Shown here in pieces: positions 8,188-16,492 of a DNA stretch of 64,000 nt (positions are counted from its first letter, which is position 1; every line of letters starts with the position of its first letter). This stretch comes from Algibacter pacificus (GTDB taxonomy: Bacteria; Bacteroidota; Bacteroidia; Flavobacteriales; Flavobacteriaceae). The position numbers and the translations under genes are program-made. The notes under the pieces are model-generated. The model made no database searches. It was not told the DNA's origin and worked only from the letters and a program-made list of their open reading frames with translations. Location of the stretch: the NCBI RefSeq assembly GCF_008033385.1, contig NZ_VOGY01000005.1, positions 248,001-312,000 on the forward strand, in the 5' to 3' direction.

Positions 8188-9546
8188 ATGAAAAAAATAG
8201 TAACAGTAAACCCGTATAACGGAGAACAAATAGCAGAATATAATCAGCATTCTAGTCATCAAGTAAATCAAGTTTTAGAAATGGCTCAAAGCACATTTCA
8301 GTATTGGAAAAAAGAAGCAATTTCGGTAAGAGTAAAACATCTAAAAATATTAAGTGATCTTTTATTAAAGAGAAAACTAGAATTAGCCGAATTAATTACC
8401 CTAGAAATGGGTAAACCCATAAAACAAAGTCTTGCAGAAATTGAAAAATGTAGTTGGGTGTGCGATTTTTATGCTGTAAATGCCGCTAAGTTTCTATCTG
8501 ATGAGCTTATTGAAACCGATGCACAAGAAAGTTTTATTAGTTATGACCCTATGGGCTGTATTTTAGCAATTATGCCATGGAATTTCCCGTTTTGGCAAGT
8601 GTTGCGTTTTGCTGCCCCTACTTTAACAGCAGGGAATACCGCTATTTTAAAACATGCATCTAATACGACAGGTTGTGCTATGGCTATTCAAAATTTATTT
8701 GAAGAAGCTGGTTATCCTAAAGGGTGTTTTCAAACTGTAGTGGTAGGGCATAAACAAATAAAATCAATGATAGAAAATCCTGTTGTTAAGGCGGTAACCT
8801 TAACGGGAAGCGAAAAAGCAGGAAGCGATATTGCAGCACTTGCTGGCAAAAATTTAAAGAAAACAGTTTTAGAACTTGGTGGAAACAATGCTTGTATTAT
8901 TTGGGAAGATGCCGATTTGGATGTACACATGAATACTATTGTTAGTTCTAGAATGGCTAACGCTGGTCAAAGCTGTATTGCCGCAAAACGTTTTATTGTA
9001 GTAGATGCCATTTACGATGAGTTTTTAGTAAGATTAAAAGAAAAAGTAGTGGCTTTAAAAAGAGGAAATCCTATGGACAAAAATACAGATATAGCCACTC
9101 TAGCAAGACCAGATTTAGCAAAAACAATAACCGAGCAGGTAAATAATTCTCTTAAAAAGGGAGCAACAGTATATTGGGGTAATAGTTGTGAGAAAGCAAA
9201 TTACCAGCCTACCATTGTTACAAATGTAAAAGAAGGTATGCCGTTGTTTGAAGAGGAAATATTTGGACCTGTTGCTGCAGTGATAAGAGTAAAGGATAGA
9301 GACGCATCTATTAAAATAGCGTCTCACACTAAATTTGGTTTAGGAACTATGCTTTTTACTCAAGATATTGAGGCTGCTAGAATGCAAATAGATAACATAG
9401 AAGATGGATCATTTTTTATAAATGAAATGACAAAATCCGATCCAAGATTACCGTTTGGAGGCACCAAAAACTCTGGCTATGGGCGAGAGCTTTCTAAAGA
9501 AGGTATGTTGGCCTTTGTAAATAAGAAAACGGTGTATATAAAATAG
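8188..9546 (+). CDS. NAD(P)-dependent aldehyde dehydrogenase, succinate-semialdehyde type
   Basis: A 452-residue aldehyde dehydrogenase. The general-base glutamate is in ELGGNNA (residue 229) and the nucleophilic cysteine in GQSCIA (residue 263); cofactor-binding PWNFPFWQV and LTGSEKAGS and the C-terminal LPFGGTKNSGYGRE are also present. The short length and the PWNFPFWQVLRFAAP segment match the compact GabD/Sad-like succinate-semialdehyde dehydrogenases, which oxidise succinate semialdehyde to succinate in the cytosol. Substrate choice within the family is inferred. It ends one base from the convergent ArsC-like gene, and no transaminase gene lies nearby, so a link to GABA use is not supported by context. 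Confidence 0.88.
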   Translation: MKKIVTVNPYNGEQIAEYNQHSSHQVNQVLEMAQSTFQYWKKEAISVRVKHLKILSDLLLKRKLELAELITLEMGKPIKQSLAEIEKCSWVCDFYAVNAAKFLSDELIETDAQESFISYDPMGCILAIMPWNFPFWQVLRFAAPTLTAGNTAILKHASNTTGCAMAIQNLFEEAGYPKGCFQTVVVGHKQIKSMIENPVVKAVTLTGSEKAGSDIAALAGKNLKKTVLELGGNNACIIWEDADLDVHMNTIVSSRMANAGQSCIAAKRFIVVDAIYDEFLVRLKEKVVALKRGNPMDKNTDIATLARPDLAKTITEQVNNSLKKGATVYWGNSCEKANYQPTIVTNVKEGMPLFEEEIFGPVAAVIRVKDRDASIKIASHTKFGLGTMLFTQDIEAARMQIDNIEDGSFFINEMTKSDPRLPFGGTKNSGYGRELSKEGMLAFVNKKTVYIK

Positions 9547-9547
9547 T

Positions 9548-9931
9548 TTATTCGTTCTCTAAATATTTTGCAATTTCGGAAGGGGTTTTTACTACTATAA
9601 AATCCTTTCCGTTAATTAGTATGGGCGCTTTTATAACTGCAGGATGATTTTCTATAAGTTTTAACCAATCTCTATGCTCTAAGTTCACTTTTTCATTCCC
9701 GTATTTTTTAATAAAATCAGGATGTTGTTGGTTTACTAGTTCGGAAATGTGAAGGTTTAAGGTGCTGGCAATTTCTGTCCATTGCGTACCTGTTAGTTTT
9801 GTTTTAGAAATATTAATAGTTATAATTTTTTTATCAGAAGTTTCAACGTATGCTTTAGATTGTTTACCTGTTGAGGTTTCAGAATTATAATACAATTTTA
9901 TTTGATGATCATTTTTAGAAATAACTCCCAT
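9548..9931 (-). CDS. ArsC/Spx-like thioredoxin-fold protein without the catalytic cysteine
   Basis: A 127-residue protein with ArsC-like layout: N-terminal beta strand IKLYYNSETSTGKQSKAYVE, a helix region, and the C-terminal VIKAPILINGKDFIVVKTPSEI, which matches the cis-proline part (KAP.L..G) of arsenate reductases. At the place of the CxxC/Cx5R active site there is NSETSTGKQS, and the whole protein has no cysteine, so it cannot act as a classical arsenate reductase. It may be a degenerate regulatory relative. It is 24 bases upstream (in transcription terms, before the end) of no known partner; the permease gene upstream lies 24 bases away on the same strand. Confidence 0.75.
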   Translation of the reverse strand: MGVISKNDHQIKLYYNSETSTGKQSKAYVETSDKKIITINISKTKLTGTQWTEIASTLNLHISELVNQQHPDFIKKYGNEKVNLEHRDWLKLIENHPAVIKAPILINGKDFIVVKTPSEIAKYLENE

Positions 9932-9955
9932 GTTTTTTTGTTTTTTAAGATGTAA

Positions 9956-10984
9956 TTAATGTTCAATAGTTTTACCTTTTGGCTCCCCATATTCTTCTTT
10001 GTAAATTTTAATAACAACTATAAATAGACTTATAAGTAATGGCCCAAATATTAATCCTATAAAGCCGAACAAAGGCACGCCAATTATTACTCCTATAAGT
10101 GTAATTAAAGGGTGTACATTGTCTATTTTTTTTAGAACAAAGAGCCGAATTAAATTATCTGTAGATCCAACAATTAGGATGCCGTAAATTAAAATGGCCC
10201 AGGCTGCAAAAACCTCTCCTCCAGCATATGTCACGATAAAGGCTGGTAGAATACCTAAAAAACCACCTATAAATGGAATCATAGAGCCTATGGTTACTAA
10301 AACAAACCAAAATATTGAATGCTCAATTCCAAAAATAAAGAATCCTAATAAAGCTACTAGGCCTTGTGCTATGGCTACAAGCGGTATTCCCAGGGCGTTA
10401 GAACGCACCATAGTATTTATATCCTTGCTAATTATTTTTAAACTATTTTTCTTTAAAGGAATATACTCATATAATTCTCCTGTTAATTTTTTTCGATTTG
10501 TAAGCATGTAGAATAGTAAAAAATACATGATAAAAATAGATATAGCAATTTCAAAAGTACTTCCAGCAAAGCTTTGTAGTTTTTCCGAAACAACAGAGGA
10601 TATTTTAGAGATATCGAGCATAGAATATAAATCGAATCCTAAGTAATTTTCAGAATTTTCTAATTTAGCTTTAAGATTATTGATAACATGTTCCGAGTTA
10701 TTGGTAACATGGCTAACCTTATTCTCTAGCATGAACACTGTGCCAATAACAGGAATTAAAACTCCAATAGCAGATAAAAACAATAATGTTATTGCAGAAA
10801 GCTGAGGGTTCCAGCCTTTATTAACCAATTTTTTCATTGGTTTTCGTAACAGTACATAAAAAGTTATTGCGCCTAAAATACCTGAAAAATAGGGCGTTAT
10901 TTCAAAAAAAATAAGCCCTGCTATACAAATTATTATGAATAATAAAAATAACTGGTTGACAAGGTTATGGCTAATGTGTTTCAT
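9956..10984 (-). CDS. AI-2E family transporter / UPF0118 permease
   Basis: A 342-residue membrane protein with about eight hydrophobic segments. The C-terminal half holds the family hallmarks IPFIGGFLGILPAFIV and LITLIGVIIGVPLFGFIGLIFGPLL. Members include the proposed AI-2 exporter TqsA/YdiK and Na+(K+)/H+ antiporters; the substrate of this one is not known. The soluble loop between residues 95 and 150 (NNLKAKLENSENYLG) is periplasmic in the family model. It precedes the ArsC-like gene by 24 bases, so they may be co-transcribed. Confidence 0.85.
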   Translation of the reverse strand: MKHISHNLVNQLFLLFIIICIAGLIFFEITPYFSGILGAITFYVLLRKPMKKLVNKGWNPQLSAITLLFLSAIGVLIPVIGTVFMLENKVSHVTNNSEHVINNLKAKLENSENYLGFDLYSMLDISKISSVVSEKLQSFAGSTFEIAISIFIMYFLLFYMLTNRKKLTGELYEYIPLKKNSLKIISKDINTMVRSNALGIPLVAIAQGLVALLGFFIFGIEHSIFWFVLVTIGSMIPFIGGFLGILPAFIVTYAGGEVFAAWAILIYGILIVGSTDNLIRLFVLKKIDNVHPLITLIGVIIGVPLFGFIGLIFGPLLISLFIVVIKIYKEEYGEPKGKTIEH

Positions 10985-11179
10985 AATATATGTTGAAGAG
11001 TTTATAGTTCGAAAATAGGAAAAGCATAGATTTGTTTCTTGTTTTATCTACTCTTAATCTGTATTTAAAACTATACAATAGTTAAGTAAAATAGTAACCC
11101 TTTAAATAATGATGTTAACTGTAATGGTAAATCAATTTGGTTATTAATTTTAATTTAGAAACAAGAGGAAATATAAGTG

Positions 11180-12079
11180 TTATATTTTTTTTGAGTGTTC
11201 GGTAGGTTGAATACCGTAACCGTATTGTTCTGAATAAACTTTTGTGAATTCGGCTCCAAAGAAAAGTATTAAACAAGAATATGATACCCAAAGTAAAATA
11301 AGAATAAATGTTCCTGCGGCACCGTAAGTAGAGTCGAAGTCGGCACGTCCAAAATATAACCCTATTAAAAACTTACCTAGAACAAACAGAATAGCAGTAA
11401 TAATGGCTCCAACCCGAACGGATTTCCATTTTATAATGGCGTTTGGTAAATATTTAAACATGAGCGCAAACAATACTGATATTAGTGCTAATGAAAATAT
11501 AATATCAAAAACATAGGCTAAATACACAACAGCATCTGGAAATATATCGTTTAAAAAACTTGAAAGTGCGGAAATACTTGTAGTAAGTATAAAGCTAATA
11601 AATAGCAAAAATCCTAAAACTAAAATAAAGGTAAAGCTTCGGACTCTATTAATAAGCATGTGCCAAAACGATAGTTGTAAAGATTCAATTTTCCAAATTT
11701 GATTAAGAGATAATTGTAAATGGTAAAAAACGCCAGAGGCACCATATATGAGTGTCCCAATTCCAATTATTGTGGAAATTAAGTTTTTATTTCCACCTTG
11801 AGTGTCAGAAATCATTGTTTCTACCGTATTTGCAACATCGCGTCCTAATGCTTTAGATATTTCAACTGTTAATTCACCTTGAACAATTTCTGTTCCCCAT
11901 ATGGAACCAATTACATTTATAATGATAACTAGTAAACCAGGAAGAGATAAAATAGCATAATATGCAACAACAGCGCTCAATCTAAATGGGTTTTCGGCAT
12001 CCCAAGCTTTGTAGGTCTTTGATAATAAAGACGGTAAATCGGTTATTTTAAATGTATTGGTTAATATGGTATTTTCCAA
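11180..12079 (-). CDS. YihY/BrkB family membrane protein
   Basis: A 299-residue inner-membrane protein with six hydrophobic segments and the family motifs FRLSAVVAYYAILSLPGLLV near the N-terminus, GASGVFYHLQLSLNQIW in the middle and YGAAGTFILILLWVSYSCLILFFGAEFTKVY near the end. The family was once called ribonuclease BN by mistake; its true role, perhaps in envelope transport, is open. It lies 195 bases before the AI-2E-type permease on the same strand, with no terminator seen between them. Confidence 0.88.
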   Translation of the reverse strand: MENTILTNTFKITDLPSLLSKTYKAWDAENPFRLSAVVAYYAILSLPGLLVIIINVIGSIWGTEIVQGELTVEISKALGRDVANTVETMISDTQGGNKNLISTIIGIGTLIYGASGVFYHLQLSLNQIWKIESLQLSFWHMLINRVRSFTFILVLGFLLFISFILTTSISALSSFLNDIFPDAVVYLAYVFDIIFSLALISVLFALMFKYLPNAIIKWKSVRVGAIITAILFVLGKFLIGLYFGRADFDSTYGAAGTFILILLWVSYSCLILFFGAEFTKVYSEQYGYGIQPTEHSKKI

Positions 12080-12672
12080 TTATAAATAATTTTTAATTTT
12101 TATGAAATTTAAAAGTTATTTAAAAATTTTGATAACTCAATCAATATTTTTTTTGTTCCAAAAGCCCAGTTATTTTTTTATAAAATACTGAATATAGCAT
12201 AGTTTTATAATTTTTGTTTAAAAGTGGAAAACTAAATCGAATTATCAAATAAAGTCATTGTTTACATGTTGTTAAAACTGTAACTGTTGTCTCATCTAGG
12301 TTATATAAAGTCAATGATAACCATGTTTATCAGGTGCATAATTTTGCCCAGTGTTATCAATTTCTTTAAGTAGAGTATCAACAACGAGGGCTTTTTTTTA
12401 TGTAATACTGCTTATCCTTTATAGAGTTAATAATATTTGGAATATTAAATGTTTTGTTCTAAAATATATCTTTTTTTACGATTATAAACTATATATCTAC
12501 AACGGTGTGTATCTTAGAAATAAAACTTAGGATAGCTATTATCTTTTAAATATTCAATTTATAAACCATACTATTTACAAAATGCGTGATTTGTTATATA
12601 AAACGTTACATCTTTATTAGGTCTATCGATTAAATTAAATGTATTTTTACGGCGCAAATTTAACGTTTAAAT
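12080..12672. other. Intergenic region without a recognisable gene
   Basis: About 590 bases of very AT-rich sequence between the divergent BrkB and transketolase genes. I found no coherent reading frame, RNA gene or repeat; a short GCCC...GGGC pairing before a T run (about 12353-12400) is too weak to call a terminator. The regulatory part begins at 12673. Confidence 0.5.
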
Positions 12673-12699
12673 AATTAAGTGTCCTTAAAACACTTAATT
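12673..12699. promoter_or_regulatory. Operator-like palindrome upstream of transketolase
   Basis: Perfect inverted repeat AATTAAGTGT-CCTTAAA-ACACTTAATT (10-base arms, 7-base spacer). It ends 13 bases before the -7 element at 12713 and so covers the -33 region. The inner core AAGTGT-N7-ACACTT recurs exactly at 16364-16382 upstream of the sugar symporter. A Nudix-type regulator encoded between the two sites (15631-16317) is the natural candidate for binding. Confidence 0.65.
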
Positions 12700-12712
12700 G
12701 AAGTTTAAATAG

Positions 12713-12720
12713 TACATTTG
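12713..12720 (+). promoter_or_regulatory. -7 element of transketolase promoter (TACATTTG)
   Basis: TACATTTG fits the Bacteroidetes TAnnTTTG consensus and lies 87 bases before the ATG. No clean TTTG at -33; that position is occupied by the palindrome at 12673-12699. Confidence 0.6.
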
Positions 12721-12807
12721 TAAAATACCATTTTAAAAGCGTTTGGTTGTTTTTAGAATGGTGAATTTATTGAAGTGAGAGTTATTAAAAATTAACCATA
12801 AATTAAA

Positions 12808-14844
12808 ATGAACAAACAAATTGATCAACAAGCGGCAGATAATATAAGAGCATTAGCTGTAGCCATGGTAGAAAAAGCGAAATCAGGTCATCCAGGTGGT
12901 CCAATGGGTGGAGGCGATTTTATGCACATCTTATACTCAGAGTTCTTTAATTACGATCCATCGGATATGGAATGGGCATTTAGAGATCGTTTTTTCATGG
13001 ATGCTGGTCACTTATCAACTTTAATGTATGCACAATATTACCTTTTAGGAAACTATGCTAAAGATGATGTTGCAAACTTTAGACAATGGGGTTCTATTAC
13101 TCCAGGTCACCCAGAAGTTGATGTAAAACGTGGTATTGAAAATACATCTGGACCATTAGGTCAAGGACACACTATGGGTGTGGGTGCAGCCATTGCAGCT
13201 AAATTTTTACAAGCGCGTTTTGGAGATTGGATGAATCATAAAATCTATGGTTTTATTTCAGATGGTGGAATTCAAGAAGAAATTTCTCAGGGTGCCGGTC
13301 GTATAGCTGGACATTTAGGATTGAGTAACTTTATTATGTTTTTCGATTCTAATGATATTCAATTATCTACTTCTACAGATGAAGTAACGACTGAAGATAC
13401 AGCAATGAAATATGAATCTTGGGGATGGAACGTTGTTACTATCGACGGGCATAACCATGATGAAATAAGAAAAGCATTAACCGATGCCAATAACCAAACA
13501 GAAAAACCAACATTAATTATAGGTAAAACTATAATGGGTAAAGGCTGTGTTACTGCAGATGGAGCTATGTTTGAAGGGCACTGTGAATTACACGGACAGC
13601 CAATTGGAGCAACCGGAGCAGATTACACAAAAACCCTAATTAATTTAGGAGCAAATCCTGAAAGTCCTTTCGATATTTTTCCTGAAGTTAAAGATTTTTA
13701 TAAAAATCTTATTGCTGAAAAAACAGCAAAAGCAGCAGAAAAGAAAGCCGAAATAGCAGCTTGGAGAGAAGCGAATGAGGCATTGGCTTCAAAATTAGAT
13801 TTCTTTTTATCTGGGGAATTACCAGAATTAGATTTCGCTTCAATAGCACATAAAGCAGGTTTAGCAACAAGAGCCGCGTCTTCGGGAGTTTTAGGGTATT
13901 TAGCTGAAAATGTAGAAAACATGATTGTGTCTTCTGCCGATTTATCAAACTCCGATAAAACTGATGGATTCTTAAAGAAAACACATGCGCTTAAAAAAGG
14001 TGATTTTTCAGGATCATTTTTACAAGCTGGTGTTGCTGAGTTAACTATGGCTTGTATTGCAAATGGTATCGCGCTTCACGGTGGAATTATTCCGGTGGTA
14101 GCAACATTCTTTGTGTTTTCAGATTATATGAAACCAGCCATTCGTTTAAGTGGTATTCAAGAATTAGGTGTAAAATATGTTTGGACGCACGATGCTTTTA
14201 GAGTAGGTGAAGATGGACCAACACACCAACCTGTTGAGCAAGAAGCTCAAATTCGTTTATTAGAAAAATTAAAAAATCATAGCGGAAACCCAAGTTTCTT
14301 AGCGTTACGTCCTGCAGATTCTGCAGAAACTAGCGTTGCTTGGAAAATGGCTTTAGAAAATAAAAATACGCCAACAGGTTTAATCCTTTCTCGTCAGGGA
14401 ATTAAAGATATTGAAGCGCAAGGTTCTTCAAGGTACGAAGAAGCTTTAGCTGCTGAAAAAGGAGGATACTTAGTGAAAGCAGTAGAAAATCCAGATGTGG
14501 TGTTAATCGCAAACGGTTCGGAAGTGGCTACATTATTCGCAGCAGCTGAAATATTAGAATCTCAAAACAACTTAAAAGTGAGTATTGCTTCGGTAATTTC
14601 AGAAGGTGTTTTCAGATTACAATCTAAAGAATACCAAAACTCTGTAATTCCTAAAAACACACCATTATTTGGTTTAACCGCAGGTTTACCAGTAAATTTA
14701 GAAGGTTTGGTGGGAGATAGCGGAAAAGTATTTGGTTTAGACCATTTTGGTTACTCTGCACCAGCATCTGTATTAGACGAAAAATTTGGTTTTACAGGCG
14801 AAAAAGTAAGCAACCAAGTATTAGAATATTTAAAAACAGTTTAG
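12808..14844 (+). CDS. tkt: Transketolase
   Basis: Full-length 678-residue thiamine-diphosphate enzyme moving two-carbon ketol units between sugar phosphates in the non-oxidative pentose phosphate pathway. Visible landmarks: substrate-contact histidine in KSGHPGGPMGG, GHPE and SGPLGQGHTMGVG, the ThDP/Mg motif (GDGG-like, here SDGGIQEEISQGAG), and in the pyrimidine-binding domain THDAFRVGEDGPTHQPVEQ with the catalytic histidine and glutamate region. It leads a cluster with transaldolase 90 bases downstream, and a long RNA hairpin lies in the gap. The palindrome at 12673-12699 suggests regulation together with the symporter gene downstream. Confidence 0.96.
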   Translation: MNKQIDQQAADNIRALAVAMVEKAKSGHPGGPMGGGDFMHILYSEFFNYDPSDMEWAFRDRFFMDAGHLSTLMYAQYYLLGNYAKDDVANFRQWGSITPGHPEVDVKRGIENTSGPLGQGHTMGVGAAIAAKFLQARFGDWMNHKIYGFISDGGIQEEISQGAGRIAGHLGLSNFIMFFDSNDIQLSTSTDEVTTEDTAMKYESWGWNVVTIDGHNHDEIRKALTDANNQTEKPTLIIGKTIMGKGCVTADGAMFEGHCELHGQPIGATGADYTKTLINLGANPESPFDIFPEVKDFYKNLIAEKTAKAAEKKAEIAAWREANEALASKLDFFLSGELPELDFASIAHKAGLATRAASSGVLGYLAENVENMIVSSADLSNSDKTDGFLKKTHALKKGDFSGSFLQAGVAELTMACIANGIALHGGIIPVVATFFVFSDYMKPAIRLSGIQELGVKYVWTHDAFRVGEDGPTHQPVEQEAQIRLLEKLKNHSGNPSFLALRPADSAETSVAWKMALENKNTPTGLILSRQGIKDIEAQGSSRYEEALAAEKGGYLVKAVENPDVVLIANGSEVATLFAAAEILESQNNLKVSIASVISEGVFRLQSKEYQNSVIPKNTPLFGLTAGLPVNLEGLVGDSGKVFGLDHFGYSAPASVLDEKFGFTGEKVSNQVLEYLKTV

Positions 14845-14855
14845 AAAATTTAAAT

Positions 14856-14903
14856 AATGTCGTGTCCAGAATTACAGGTTTACTGTGTTTTGGGTGCGAC
14901 ATT
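14856..14903 (+). promoter_or_regulatory. Long RNA hairpin between tkt and tal
   Basis: A 48-base self-complementary stretch: 14856-14871 pairs with 14888-14903 over 16 positions (several G-U pairs, no mismatch), with an inner ACAG/CTGT stem closing a GTTTA loop. There is no T run after it, so it is more likely an mRNA stability or processing element, or a weak attenuator, than a full terminator. Confidence 0.55.
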
Positions 14904-14934
14904 TAGCTTTTAATAAACAATAACAAAGAAGAAT

Positions 14935-15591
14935 ATGAAATTTTTTATTGACACAGCAAACTTAAGCGAAATTGCAGAAGCACAAGCTTTAGGCGTTTTA
15001 GATGGCGTAACAACAAACCCATCATTAATGGCAAAAGAAGGGATTACAGGTGCTGAAAATATTTTAGCGCATTACCAAAAAATTTGTGATTTAGTCGATG
15101 GCGATGTTTCTGCCGAAGTGATTTCTACCGATTTTGACGGTATGGTAAAAGAAGGTGAAGCCTTAGCGGCTTTACACCCACAAATTGTAGTAAAATTACC
15201 TATGATTGCCGATGGTGTAAAAGCTTGTAAATATTTCTCTGATAAAGGGATTAGAACCAACGTAACTTTAGTGTTTTCTGCTGGTCAAGCTTTATTAGCC
15301 GCAAAAGCGGGAGCGACGTATGTGTCTCCGTTTTTAGGACGTTTAGATGATATTTCTACCGATGGTTTAAACCTGATTGACGAAATTAGAATGATTTACG
15401 ATAACTACGGTTTTAAAACACAAATTTTAGCAGCGTCTATACGTCACACGATGCACGTAATTAACTGTGCTAAATTAGGATCTGATGTTATGACTGGGCC
15501 TTTATCTTCAATTACAGGATTGTTAAAACACCCTTTAACAGATAGTGGTTTAGCTAAGTTTTTAGAAGATTATAATAAAGGTAATCAATAA
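14935..15591 (+). CDS. tal: Transaldolase (short, FSA-like subfamily)
   Basis: A 218-residue class I aldolase-fold enzyme. It starts [13 protein letters not shown], has [13 protein letters not shown], the Schiff-base lysine in IVVKLPMI, and the signature [14 protein letters not shown]. The phenylalanine in SPFLGR is the transaldolase form; fructose-6-phosphate aldolases have tyrosine there, so transaldolase activity (transfer of dihydroxyacetone between sugar phosphates) is favoured. It partners transketolase, 90 bases upstream, in the non-oxidative pentose phosphate pathway. The Nudix-type regulator starts 39 bases after its stop. Confidence 0.93.
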   Translation: MKFFIDTANLSEIAEAQALGVLDGVTTNPSLMAKEGITGAENILAHYQKICDLVDGDVSAEVISTDFDGMVKEGEALAALHPQIVVKLPMIADGVKACKYFSDKGIRTNVTLVFSAGQALLAAKAGATYVSPFLGRLDDISTDGLNLIDEIRMIYDNYGFKTQILAASIRHTMHVINCAKLGSDVMTGPLSSITGLLKHPLTDSGLAKFLEDYNKGNQ

Positions 15592-15630
15592 TAACGCTAC
15601 TTTAATTTGTTGAATTTTATTTGTAACTGA

Positions 15631-16317
15631 ATGATTAAATCGAACAGAACAGAGCAGACTATTCAGCAGATTAAAGTATCAGTAGATTGTATTATTTTCG
15701 GATTTAATGATAACAAACTAGAGCTGTTATTAATAAAAAAGAAAGATGAACCCGAAAAGGGAAAATGGTCTCTAATTGGCGGTTTTGTTGGCTTTGATGA
15801 AGATTTAGACGAAGCTGCCAATAGGATACTATCCGATTTATCTGGTTTGCAAGATATTTATATGGAGCAAATTAAAACTTTCGGAAAAGTAAATCGTTGT
15901 TCATTCGATCGTGTTATTTCTTCAACCTATAGCGCCATGATTTTAAAATCGAGCTATACTGAAGATCAAATTGAAAAGTATAATGCCCAGTGGTTTCCTA
16001 TAACAGAGGTACCAGAACTTATTTTTGACCACAATGATATGGTTGATATTGCTATTAAAAGAATGCGTCGTCGCGTTAGAAACTTTCCTATAGCATTTAA
16101 TTTATTACCTTCAAAATTTACGCTTCCACAGTTACAAGCACTTTATGAAGGTATTTTAGACGAAACATTAGATAAGCGTAACTTTCGTAGAAAAGTATCG
16201 CAAATGAATTATTTAGTCAAGCTAGAAGAAAAAGATATGACCGAGTCGAGAAGAGGTGCTTTTTTATATCGTTTTGATGAAGCTTGGTATAAAAAAGAAA
16301 AACATTTTAATCTGTAG
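15631..16317 (+). CDS. Nudix-fold transcriptional regulator (NrtR/AraR-like)
   Basis: A 228-residue protein: N-terminal Nudix domain (about 12-145) and C-terminal winged helix (about 150-225, with LPSKFTLPQLQALYEGIL and the RNFRRKV segment typical of NrtR-type proteins). The Nudix box GGFVGFDEDLDEAANRILSD keeps the first glutamate and the arginine, but the REUxEE glutamates are replaced (RILSDL), so hydrolysis is not expected and the domain should serve as a ligand sensor. In Bacteroides an NrtR-family protein, AraR, controls arabinose use. Here it lies between pentose-phosphate genes and a sugar symporter, with a shared palindrome at both, which argues for sugar or sugar-phosphate control. 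The effector is inferred. Confidence 0.85.
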   Translation: MIKSNRTEQTIQQIKVSVDCIIFGFNDNKLELLLIKKKDEPEKGKWSLIGGFVGFDEDLDEAANRILSDLSGLQDIYMEQIKTFGKVNRCSFDRVISSTYSAMILKSSYTEDQIEKYNAQWFPITEVPELIFDHNDMVDIAIKRMRRRVRNFPIAFNLLPSKFTLPQLQALYEGILDETLDKRNFRRKVSQMNYLVKLEEKDMTESRRGAFLYRFDEAWYKKEKHFNL

Positions 16318-16363
16318 TTGAATTATTTTTTTCAAATTACAGTTTTTTTTATAACATTTTAAA

Positions 16364-16382
16364 AAGTGTTTGTATAACACTT
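16364..16382. promoter_or_regulatory. Operator-like palindrome upstream of sugar symporter
   Basis: AAGTGTT-TGTAT-AACACTT, a perfect 7-base inverted repeat. Its core AAGTGT-N7-ACACTT is identical to the site before transketolase. It lies 18 bases upstream of a weak -7 element (TACCTTG, 16400-16406) for the symporter gene, in a position suited to repression. Confidence 0.6.
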
Positions 16383-16492
16383 ATTTTTAATATTTTTTAT
16401 ACCTTGTAGGGGTATTCATAGGCATTGCTTTATTAAAAATAAGTAAGCATAAAAACTAAATATAGAATATTAACTAAACCAAATTAATTATT

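Noticed and set aside
12353-12400. Possible terminator or RNA around GCCC...GGGC-TTTTTTT
   Set aside because: Only four certain base pairs across a 40-base loop and no gene ends nearby on that strand.
13698-13984. Minus-strand open frames inside tkt
   Set aside because: Shadow frames of a clear full-length transketolase.
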